From contig JAWQRN010000293.1 of the NCBI GenBank assembly GCA_033557685.1, positions 1 to 32,026 of the forward strand: 32,026 bases of DNA. The letters run 5' to 3'. This document shows, in pieces, positions 21,201 through 28,200 of the stretch. The notes under the pieces were generated by a model. That model worked only from the letters and a program-made list of their open reading frames with translations, ran no database searches and was not told the origin of the DNA. The position numbers and the translations under genes were made by a program. The stretch comes from Sperchopsis tessellata. Its lineage: Eukaryota; Arthropoda; Insecta; Coleoptera; Hydrophilidae. How positions within the stretch are numbered: the first letter of the stretch is position 1; each line of letters starts with the position of its first letter.

Positions 21201-23376
21201 TTTGATCCATATTCTTTTGTTTTGGGTCTTTTGGTGCCACTGTTTCCTACGAAGGTCTTAATATCGTCCAACCACCATCTTTTTTGTGGCTTTCCAACAC
21301 TTCTTTGAATGGTTCTTGGGTACCTGTTAATGGTTTGTTTGTCCATCTTGATGTGTCGTGTCTTGCAACATGCTCCACCGAGCTCCAAATTAAGTCAACA
21401 ATACGATGAATAACATCTGTGATTTTACTGCGCCTACGAATTTCTTTATTTCTTATCCTGTCTCTTTTACCAAACTTAGTCCATTCTATTGACATCAGCT
21501 ACATTATAGGGAACTTTTACAAAAAGCAGGTTTATAATTAAGTTTAATGTTTATTTCAGATGGAACATCTACTCCGAAATTGACTGCAACAAGTATAGCA
21601 ATGAATCTGATAAAAGAAAAAGGATTTTTTGGTCTCTTTAAGGGATACATGTCAACCATGTTGAGAGATGTAACTTTTTCATCGATATATTTTCCTCTAT
21701 TTGCAATATTAAATGACTCAGGACCAAGAAAAAAAGATGGTTCAAGTGAGTTCTCCTTAGAAAGTTTTTATTTGATAATCTATGTCCATGGCAATAAGGA
21801 ATATTAAGTAATTATAACAAGTGGATATATTTTCAAATCTACTTGAATCAGACTATATCTGGTAATATATTTTTTTTTTAGACGAAGCTATGTTTTATTG
21901 GACTTTTATTATGGGGTGCGGAGCTGGAGCTTTTGGTGCTATATGTGTTACACCATTTGATGTAGTCAAAACTAGACTGCAGCTATTAAAAAGAGGTGCA
22001 AATGAAAGAGTATTTAATGGTTTGGCAGATGCATTTATGTAAAATATATCAGTTTTTAATTCTTAACTTTAAGTCACTACACTTAGGATTGTTATGTCTA
22101 GTGTACATTGAGGTTTTTTTATTAGACCACTACTTTTAGATGATCCATCTTCAATTTACTTATAATCTAAGCCATGTTTCACTTAGATTCCCAGTTTATA
22201 AATTCTACGTAAGTTGATATACGACATAATGTTCCAATTTTTGTCATAGACTCTCTGGCACTTCTTTAACACCTTGTCAGAACTCTAATGTTGCGATGAG
22301 CACTTACTCCAGAATCCATGATTTTTATTTTTAAAAGGTTCTCTTAAGACCCATGTTTTTACTTCTTTTCTCACCGAACAAGTCCTTAAGTTCTTCCATG
22401 TAAGGTAAAAGATTACAATATCCTTTGCAACCCTTAAATGGATATCTATTTATATTGTATGAATGTTGTTTCCTAGTGGAAATCGTGTAGAGGCTCTGAC
22501 AAGTGCCAACGTTCCACCTTGAAAATGTCCCTTGCAACAGTGGACGAAACGTCGACACTTATCAGAGCCTCTACACGGTTTCCACCCGGAATTTATAGTG
22601 TGTCCCAATGAAGTTTTGTAAACAGGAGTGTTAAGGCTACACTAAACAATATTAGCAAAGGAGGACTTAATGACTATATTTCAGTTTTATTTTTTGAAGC
22701 TATGTAACAGATATTGTAAGTTTGTGTATAATTAAAATAAGATATATGTATGTTCATGGAATACCTTGCTATATAAGTGCCTTTAAAACAACAGATGTCT
22801 ATACTGACGCAATAGGCCTCTTATTACTGATGATTGCAAAGTTAAAGCATTCTGTTTTCTTAACTTGAAATACTAAAGAAGATCTGTCTGATCTGGTTTG
22901 TTAGATATGCTATTTGTTTTTTTCTGCTTTGTATAACCAATCCACTTTCTTTATCTACCCCATTCTTTCCTCCGCCAATGAAGCATTCTGTTTTTGGTCA
23001 AAACATAAATGTTGTCATTTACTCTACATTCATACACTAATATGGTTTAATCCAGTTTTATCATAACATTTGCATTAATACTTATACCTTTAAATCTTTG
23101 TCCATGTTCCACTGCTATACATCCCTACTGGAACATTAATTTTGATACCACAAACATCTTCAAAATGGCCTATAGCTTAGTTGTATAAACGTAATAAAAC
23201 AGTTGGGCTTTTTTTATTTTAGAAAAATATATAAATATGAAGGAATCCAAGCATTCTTCAAGGGAGGTGCCTGTCGAGCTATGGTTATAGCACCGCTGTT
23301 TGGAATAGCACAAATGGTTTACTACATGGGTGTTGCAGAATATCTTTTGGGTTATGAACGATATAAAGTAAAGTAA
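6190..23376 (+). CDS. GC1: Mitochondrial glutamate carrier (SLC25A18/A22 type), six coding exons, 313 aa
   Basis: Coding exons join as 6190-6215, 11650-11784, 16710-16993, 21560-21745, 21882-22038 and 23223-23376. The sum is 942 bases, 313 codons plus TAA, with every splice phase matching. The product is a typical three-repeat mitochondrial carrier of the inner membrane. Carrier signatures are PLDLVKTRLQ at residues 30-39, PMELLKIQLQ at 128-137 and PFDVVKTRLQ at 235-244. Family-specific blocks are INGGIAGIIGV (15-25), LQNQQIGPNGE (38-48), YRGSGVNILLITPEKAIK (71-88), QDAGRIAA (137-144) and the C-terminal APLFGIAQMVYYMGVAE (286-302). These are the marks of insect GC1/GC2 and vertebrate SLC25A22/A18, which carry glutamate with H+ (or exchange for OH-) into the matrix. 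Length fits the family (about 320). No stop or frameshift interrupts the exons, so it looks functional despite the intron load. GC1 versus GC2 orthology is not settled. Confidence 0.95.
6435..7455 (+). mobile_element. LINE B ORF1 (jockey-type gag) with three zinc knuckles, frameshifted
   Basis: An open frame from about 6435 to 7046 carries a polar region, then the gag core with ITIFGVEDIDPLHKLILEAI near 6800. It passes by a frameshift near 7012-7046 into a second frame ending at 7455. This second frame holds three CCHC-like knuckles: CTRCQDYGHTKNFC (from 7187), CVKCAGKHANESC (from about 7243) and CVNCNGNHPANYRGC (from about 7312). This arrangement is that of jockey-clade ORF1 proteins, which bind element RNA. 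No ATG starts the frame, so the 5' end is probably truncated. Confidence 0.88.
7690..10080 (+). mobile_element. LINE B ORF2: endonuclease and reverse transcriptase, decayed
   Basis: Fragments in several frames follow the order of a jockey-clade ORF2. The endonuclease N-terminus includes RIAVWNANSLNHHLQEVKTF near 7713, and its FNAEHLIWGSRLITARGREL box is near 8110. The linker includes SRCTDWNVFRDELDKLIS near 8390. The reverse transcriptase opens with KKAPGLDLITERM near 9018, then KSYRPIRLIPILSKVFEKF near 9199, QFGFRNQHG near 9307 and ISQAFDKAYF. GVPQGSVLGPILY follows near 9570, then the catalytic FADDTTVLSSP near 9655 and KYLGLHLDHRLT near 9790. Multiple stops and frameshifts make it inactive. 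A deletion joins WLRKW and the later DAKYLGLHLD. It inserted into carrier intron 1 in sense orientation. Confidence 0.88.
10081..10769. other. Junction region between LINE B and the Penelope-like fragment
   Basis: After the LINE B reverse transcriptase tail, which stays recognisable to about 10060, no convincing protein match can be read in either strand. It could be the LINE 3' end plus the decayed reverse transcriptase start of the next element. Boundaries are not visible. Confidence 0.4.
10770..11345 (+). mobile_element. Penelope-like element fragment: RT C-terminus plus GIY-YIG endonuclease
   Basis: Readable pieces in order are HHKHTHTTHHHH near 10840, which resembles the RT thumb region of Penelope-like elements, and KLSVINSEALLSNGY near 10880. 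STVNMIIAKTIYH follows near 10930, then LSIKDLMDKIICILRKFGIK near 11015. Next comes the endonuclease segment GKVYIKETTCRIATHLEEH near 11137, with HITQSAMAKHYHETGHT downstream. VYI...R(I)AT(H)L(E)EH is the GIY-YIG core with the Arg of the family. In intact members the first residues read VYIGETGR; here the Gly is Lys. One frameshift separates the RT tail from the endonuclease. Only the 3' part of the element is recognisable. Confidence 0.78.
11346..11649. other. End of carrier intron 1
   Basis: AT-rich intron DNA ending with the acceptor TTTATTCAG at 11641-11649. Bases 11346-11470 may be the 3' untranslated part of the Penelope-like copy, but this cannot be shown here. Confidence 0.4.
11650..11784 (+). 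CDS. GC1: Carrier gene exon 2 (first carrier repeat)
   Basis: Acceptor TTTATTCAG precedes it and GTAAGT (11785-11790) follows. It begins on the last base of codon 9 and ends two bases into codon 54. It encodes the first transmembrane helix and the first carrier signature PLDLVKTRLQ, followed by NQQIGPNGEK, a glutamate-carrier-specific stretch. The open frame upstream of 11650 is intronic. Confidence 0.95.
11785..12694. other. First part of carrier intron 2, AT-rich
   Basis: No gene or element is recognisable. A slightly more GC-rich block at 12500-12640 has a + strand open frame (12503-12703) of low-complexity, His- and Pro-rich composition; it matches nothing I know. Confidence 0.4.
12695..15640 (-). 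mobile_element. LINE C ORF2, antisense inside carrier intron 2
   Basis: The - strand reads, from 15640 downwards, an endonuclease N-terminus (LINVQSIRSRTDNLFSLLLD, then LTKHWLKKHESIVLNGYNVA and GGCAILTLKG). A linker follows with LTKGLKISYRNKRSLNYIC and KETWRVIGKLTGRSNKK (14350-14877). The reverse transcriptase is at 13728-14197, with SNYRHISLLPSLSKIVERLM, SSQFGFRTGVSTSDAI, IYCDLAKVFDCVGHAILLSK and DVPQGSVLGPILFLF. Later come FLRLHIDDLLGWEEHI near 13500 and FKFYNKLPICIRETDDP near 13000. Its 3' end near 12700 has a short run of ACTT repeats. Frameshifts and the loss of the YADD segment between about 13670 and 13730 make it inactive. It belongs to the jockey/CR1 broad group and differs from LINE B. 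Confidence 0.85.
15641..16060 (-). mobile_element. LINE C ORF1 C-terminal remnant
   Basis: Upstream of the endonuclease on the - strand, a broken frame reads FNFVSVPFKDGRPVLNRLIY and NTNLALYEEMK, and then KAKKKLIKY with stops between. The order (basic helix, then a KxxLIKY strand and a Ser/Asp-rich tail) resembles ORF1 coiled-coil/FP-like proteins of insect LINEs. The match is by general likeness only, and the true 5' end is not visible. Confidence 0.5.
16061..16709. other. Last part of carrier intron 2
   Basis: Contains a C/T-rich block (16150-16500) with no recognisable coding content and an AT-rich tail. The acceptor ATACATAG ends at 16709 and has a weak pyrimidine tract, but the family match directly after it fixes the junction. 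Confidence 0.45.
16710..16993 (+). CDS. GC1: Carrier gene exon 3 (matrix helix 1-2 to second carrier signature)
   Basis: Starts on the third base of codon 54 and ends on the first base of codon 149, with the donor GTAAGT at 16994. Encodes IDCFRKTYRSEGYFGMYRG, then the glutamate-carrier block VNILLITPEKAIKLAAND and the second signature PMELLKIQLQ with QDAGRIAAQAKK. The longest coding exon of the gene. Confidence 0.96.
16994..19149. other. Carrier intron 3, first part, AT-rich
   Basis: No coding sequence, tRNA or clear element. The + strand open frame at 16961-17200 is exon read-through plus intron. Many poly-A and poly-T runs between 18380 and 19080. Confidence 0.5.
19150..19389 (-). CDS. Unidentified short open frame, possibly part of a nested gene or relic
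   Basis: The - strand frame stays open for about 88 codons if extended upstream, ending at the TTA on 19150-19152. It has no ATG; the apparent start is TTG. The protein has natural-looking composition, with KVFFVSSSKNYLTEITEQQL, DYYWNLCFTSEIIKSH, then LHIKYDIYFMYLPDQK. An AG preceded by T-rich DNA at about 19438 could be a splice acceptor. I do not recognise the family. It may be a relic of a retrocopy or mobile element, or chance in AT-rich DNA. Confidence 0.2.
   Translation of the reverse strand: MDILIQSKNILGKVFFVSSSKNYLTEITEQQLNDYYWNLCFTSEIIKSHNSKEILHIKYDIYFMYLPDQKINQIKICYL
19390..21121. other. Carrier intron 3, middle part, possible old element remnants
   Basis: Mostly unannotatable. 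On the - strand, 20030-20190 reads HAGFIPKRAVLEHAIMINL and the preceding region is open, a faint likeness to a LINE reverse transcriptase that I do not claim. Bases 20560-20760 are locally GC-richer. No boundaries or duplications were found. Confidence 0.3.
21122..21495 (-). mobile_element. Fragment of an endonuclease-reverse transcriptase C-terminus
   Basis: Two overlapping - strand frames give KFGKRDRIRNKEIRRRSKIT and SVEHVARHDTSRWTNKPLTG (21247-21495). KPQKRWWLDDIKTFVGNSGT and NERSLCSVVDKCRLKEVVEK follow (21122-21388). The order GHVAR..D.RWT...L, then RGRPxxRWxDDI then W..L.EAY is the tail shared by RTE/craTA-like LINE polyproteins. One frameshift separates the two halves. It is a dead 3' fragment in antisense in carrier intron 3. 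Confidence 0.75.
21560..21745 (+). CDS. GC1: Carrier gene exon 4
   Basis: Acceptor TTTATTTCAG at 21550-21559; donor GTGAGT at 21746. Encodes residues 149-210, including IAMNLIKEKGFFGLFKGYMS and LRDVTFSSIYFPLFAILND, the matrix helix and fourth transmembrane helix of the second repeat. Ends one base into codon 211. Confidence 0.95.
21882..22038 (+). CDS. GC1: Carrier gene exon 5 (third carrier repeat)
   Basis: A 136-base intron with a TTTTTTTTTAG acceptor precedes it. Encodes NEAMFYWTFIMGCGAGAFGA and the third signature PFDVVKTRLQ, then LLKRGANERVFNGLADAF. It ends two bases into codon 263 at a GTAAAA donor. Confidence 0.95.
22039..23222. other. Carrier intron 5, with one hairpin
   Basis: Apart from the 22476-22585 hairpin, no gene or element is recognisable. 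Ends with a long T-rich tract and ATTTTAG at 23216-23222. Confidence 0.5.
22476..22585. repeat. 30-bp imperfect inverted repeat with a hammerhead-like core in the loop
   Basis: Arms 22476-22505 and 22556-22585 pair over 30 positions with two mismatches (shared core GTGTAGAGGCTCTGA and its complement), around a 50-base loop. The loop contains GGACGAAACGTCGA, which looks like the stem II-GAAAC-stem III part of hammerhead ribozymes. CTGACAAG at the end of the left arm resembles the CUGANGA box but has A in place of the essential G8. Penelope-like elements are known to carry hammerheads, and one lies in intron 1, so this could be a solo end of such an element. No self-cleavage is claimed. Confidence 0.55.
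23223..23376 (+). CDS. GC1: Carrier gene exon 6, last coding exon
   Basis: Encodes residues 263-313: KIYKYEGIQAFFKGGACRAM then VIAPLFGIAQMVYYMGVAE, the sixth transmembrane helix, and a basic tail YERYKVK before TAA (23374-23376). Confidence 0.96.
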
Positions 23377-23420
23377 AACTTTTTTAAACATACCAATGTT
23401 CTTAACTATAATATTTTGTA

Positions 23421-23426
23421 AATAAA
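23421..23426 (+). terminator. GC1: Polyadenylation signal AATAAA of the carrier gene
   Basis: A canonical AATAAA lies 45 bases after the stop codon, followed by T/G-rich DNA. It would give a very short 3'UTR. Confidence 0.6.
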
Positions 23427-23817
23427 ACTGAACGAATCTATTGTAATTATTGAAATATGTAGTGGAAAAAATGTTGTGAACAATTACGTATATAGCTTGT
23501 GGTGTTACTTAAATGGCTTTAAGTGATCCCCAGCATATTGTCAACATCTCATTCCCTATCACAATAAAAATATAGTCACCCAAAATAAAGTACTTCACAG
23601 GGAAACTTATTTCGGGTATATTCTGCGGAAATATTATACTTTAGAGGAAGCTCTGCTTTGCATCAAACAAAATGGTTCACATTGTGTTTGATTGTACAAT
23701 GTGAAACATCAATTTATCCCAAAAATTAAGTAGCTACCGACAAAGGTGTACATATCTTATTTCATCCTACATCATCCAGAATTTAAATTCGTGGAAAATA
23801 TATATCTTGTATAAGTA

Positions 23818-24224
23818 TTATTTTAATATTTGAATAAATCAAATATCGAGCAAACCGTTCAAGACAATATATTAAATACAGATCATGAGTGAGCATATTA
23901 TCAGAGGAATCGCAATGTTTCAATGTTGAAATTGAATAATCATTATGTTAATTTGATATTAGTCTACACAAAATTGCCATTATATATTAATATGCTCACT
24001 CACAATCTTAAAGCATATATACAAGGAATCAAATATGCATTCCTAGATGGAGTACAGCTTATTACTAACAAGAGCAGTGCTGATGACGTCTTAATGACAG
24101 AAACACAGTGTTCCCTGCAATTTCGACTTGTTCCTTAATTTTTCGATGCATATTTGATTTCTGTATTTAATATATTGACTTGGACCGTTTGCTCGATATT
24201 TGATTTAATCAAATATTAAAATAA
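23818..24224. mobile_element. MITE, 407 bp, with 64-bp terminal inverted repeats and TA duplication
   Basis: Termini 23818-23881 and 24161-24224 are inverted repeats with only a few mismatches. They begin TTATTTTAATATTTGA and include ATCGAGCAAAC and CAATATATTAAATACAG. TA flanks both ends (23816-23817 and 24225-24226). Inside is a second inverted pair, GTGAGCATATTA near 23889 and its complement near 23990. The 71-aa open frame 23923-24138 has no transposase likeness. The size, TA target and long palindromic ends fit a non-autonomous Tc1/mariner-type element. It sits between the two convergent genes. Confidence 0.85.
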
Positions 24225-24747
24225 TACATTCATGTACAGCCAAGGAAGCAACAAAATCTTATATGTTGTTACTTTAATTAAATAGAAATATCCTGGTATT
24301 TATGGAGACATACAATTTCATACTATAGCCAAATGGAATTATGTATTAATAATTGGTATTTGTCCATATTATATTCAGTGAGGTTTTTCTAGAACACAAT
24401 GACAAAACTTTTCAATACATTATTAGCATTTATTTAAATATGTATACATTAATGAAGAGAGTATCCCAAATAAAGCTAGCACAAGAGTAGTACATACTAG
24501 TTTCATCCATAATAACTATAAACAAATGATATTTAGTATTGGGATATACTACGATAAAACCCCATTTTCATTCAAATCTTTCATAACTTTCTCATTTTTA
24601 TTTAATTCATATGTGCATCTGGAAACATAGGCTAGCAGTTTTTGAGAATATTACGTTCCAGTAACTTTACCCAAAAACCACTTATGGTGTAATGGTTTAT
24701 TAAAAAATAATAATAATACAATTAATTAACAGGGATCACTTATTTAT
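24225..24747. other. Presumed 3'UTR and flank of the amino acid transporter gene
   Basis: AT-rich with no coding sequence. On the - strand an AATAAA lies at 24434-24429, about 310 bases past the transporter stop, and another overlaps the stop codon itself (24748-24743). Confidence 0.5.
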
Positions 24748-25247
24748 TTACGAACCTATATATATTGTAGCAGATGTAATATTGAATATACAGGGCGTTG
24801 AAAAACTTGCAAATTCTATTGTATTTACTATATTGACATATGTAGTTGCAATTGTAGTACAAAACCCTACCATAATAATTAGAACACATAAGCATATCTC
24901 TAAACCTATAATGTATTTCATTTTCTCTGAGATCACATTAACCTCAACCGTATCTTCCTCAAGTTTCTGTGAAAATGGTATTCCATAAATTCCTGTTTCT
25001 CTTACTTGTGTTTCCGCAGGATCACATATGATAGTCTTCATATTTTCCAAGTGAACAGATCCTTCATGTTGATGTTGAAGTTTTAACATCTTTATATAGA
25101 ATAACGGAGGAAATATATATACCAGAGGCCCTGTCAGTGTGCCTCCTATAAGAGACATCACCAAGTCGAATCTTGGAACTGATTCTGCTAAAACTACAGC
25201 TACTACAGTTAAACTTGTCCTTAGTAAACATCTTTTATGGTTAAACT
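24748..25247 (-). CDS. Transporter exon 6 (last)
   Basis: Begins after TTAATTCACAG and completes the codon shared with exon 5. Encodes EFNHKRCLLRTSLTVVAVVL, then AESVPRFDLVMSLIGG and a hydrophilic stretch QHQHEGSVHLENMKTIICDP. A final helix EICLCVLIIMVGFCTTIAT comes next, and the luminal or external tail has an N-glycosylation-type NIT. Ends in TAA. Confidence 0.93.
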
Positions 25248-28200
25248 CTGTGAATTAAAAATAGCATAAGATAGTTTTAAGAAAATGATAACAGAAATTA
25301 CTAGTGAATACAGCATACTTGGAATATAAACTATACCTCTAGATATATTCATACAATCCTCCATATGTTGATACAACGCAGTATTTCCAACAGCTGATGA
25401 TAATCCTAGTTGTAGGGCAACTAAAAGAGCTGCAAAGTGTAGGCATACCGAAGTCGGTAGTGTTTCTAGAAGACTAGCATGAGTTGCATTTCCATATCTT
25501 AGAGCTGCAGCAATGCTAGTAAAGACAAACATTCCTATGCTAACTAAAAATAAGTTAAAGTTACTATATTGGTTGGTAATTAGGGGAATTTAATATAAGA
25601 TAGTTTTGATAAGTTAAACCATGGATAAGCTGTTGTGGAAAGGCTCAATACTTTTAATAAAACATTACATTTTGTAATTACTATTATTCAACAATGAGTA
25701 CTATTAAATATTTAAATCAAAATAGCATTGAAAGTATTTGTCTACATTAACAGACTCATTTAACTCCCAACTGACTAAATCCTTACTTCTGAATCCCACA
25801 TCGCCACTTTCTCGTACAAATTTTTGATGTTTTACAATTTGATAGAACTGGAAACTTATGGCATTTTTGTTTATAGATACCTAAAGGTTTGCCTATTTAT
25901 TGCATCTTAGATCAATGTGTATGCACATAAAAGATAAACTTCTGAATAATCTAAAATCAAACTGCTTTGAACATACAAATGAATTCTGTACATACATTTT
26001 AGTTAAAGTGAGAGTATATCACTGTTATTTTGCTGAAATACATTTACAGTTATATAATCTTTTAACTGACAAATATCCATGCTTCGTCCTTTGTTTCAAA
26101 AAATAATATCAATATAACTAATCTCACTTTGACTAACGAAAAATAAATTCTCGACTCTTAAATTAGAACCACAGTTAGCACTTAGCACCAATAAAATTTT
26201 GACAAAAGAATCTTATGAACAAATATATGGTTATGCGATGGAGCCATACACGATACTAGTGTTCTTTGCCAATTCATTATTAATATGGAAGGCCAATTTT
26301 CTTGCAGGGCATTTTATTAGTAACTTGACTCTGAGTAGTTCAATAGCTTTTGTGAAAATTTAGCCATTCCTTCTCTTGATGTTACTTTATGAGTATCTTG
26401 GAGAGGTACAGAATCTCCTATCATGTCACTCTTGAACTTCTTTAGTGGTCGTACTATTATAATCTCACAATGGTTCTTCCCTTAAGGTTGTTTACCACAT
26501 CGATTATTATGTGGCTAGTTACTGGACAATAGAGTCAAGGATAGCTTACTATACATCAGCCAAAGTGGTCGGTTTTTGAGATTATGGCAAACCTTTGAAC
26601 TGTGTCTCGGAAGAGAAGTTACAGAGTGTGTATTTGTTTGTTTATTTGTTTATTTAATGTCGGCCTATTTCCGCTGCTAAGGCCAAATGACACCAGGGAT
26701 TAGGCTCCGCCACCTGGGAATTTTTCCACATCCAGTGTTCCAACTGGAATTGGGTTCTTTTATGTGCATGTGGTCTTCATTTTACCTACATTACATGGGA
26801 CCCACCCTAATCACAAAGAGCCGACCGGCTCTGGGGCTCGAACCCGAGACCCCATGCTTAATAGCCTAGTACTTAGCCACTGAGCTACCAGACAGCTAGA
26901 TTGTGTATTGAAAGTAATTTGTACCCTATGCACGTCAATGAAATCTAGTTAGAACACTGAATTCAGAAATATTTTCAAATTGTGGCAGACGTCATTGGTT
27001 TTCCATTAGGGCAGAAATAGGCCAATGTATAAATAGGAGATAGGTTCTACTCTATGCTTTTCTATACAATTGGTCATGTCTACATACTACATTTTATTGT
27101 TATTTCTTCTGTTAGTAATGATAAAAAAATAAAAGCTTTTAATTTTTTTCTATATTTAAGTTAAAATGTCTAAGTCTAAACCTTCAGGTATATTGTTTCA
27201 TAGGTAAGTTCAAAATCGTGTACGATGGATGGCAGAATAAAATAGCTTATTAGTCTATAAGTTTAGATTGTAATGGTATAAGGTATTGTATAGTATTGTA
27301 AGGCACCTTATTGTAAATGAAGTATTTAAACTGGTATCTATATTTCAGTTTCAGTCATTGTAATCTTACATATGTTCACCAATACTTTTACTTATGTTGT
27401 ATTTTACAATCTACGAATTTGCATTATGCATTTACATTTATGATTATCATTTTAAAAAATATAGCTTACGCACTTGGTTGTCCGCCATTATAATTCCATT
27501 CATTTTGCTGTAATTGTGGATATAAAATGGTTAGGTATTAGTCAATACTTCTTAAAGTTTTTATTTTGTTCTTAATTTTACGTATTTTGAACATACAATC
27601 CAATCTACTTCTCTGATTTTAATTATATATTTTACTTCATAAGACAAATTTTATAATTATCGAAAGAATTAGAATAAGTAAAACTCGTTCATTAAAATTA
27701 ATGTAATTATCTGCTTTTTTGTCTACAAATTCCATTCCAAATATACACTAACCTGCAAATCCTCCAATCACGGCGTAACAAACATTGCTTTTATTCTTCA
27801 TATCAACTTGAATAGTTAATATTGTTGGATGTATGTCAAACTGAAAAGACAGTATACCATATGCAGAAAGAATACTGTTCCATAAAGGCACATTCCTTGT
27901 TAGTGGTACTTGAGAGGCATCTATAGTTATGTTTTGGTCGAAAACAATAATACTCCAAACTAAGACAAAAACTGAAACAACTAATACTACTGAGAGAGAA
28001 CATAACAGCCTGCAATGAACCAAATTAGATTATAAAAAAGAAAATTATTCCAAAATACTAACTTCATGTCTTTGGGACTGCCTAACCAAAGCACCGGACA
28101 CAGCAAAGCTCCCATTAATAATATCCAGTAACAAAAAGATAAATTGAACGTATTATCAGTAAGTCTCATTCCAAGTAATTGAAGGTTTTGGGAAGCTAAA

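Noticed and set aside
23923..24138. 71-aa frame inside the MITE as a transposase
   Set aside because: No transposase motif, far too short, and it lies between long inverted repeats typical of non-autonomous elements.
24782..24988. A + strand 68-aa frame as a gene
   Set aside because: It is the antisense of the transporter's last exon.
26687..26869. 60-aa frame as a gene
   Set aside because: It lies wholly within SINE copy 2 on the opposite strand.
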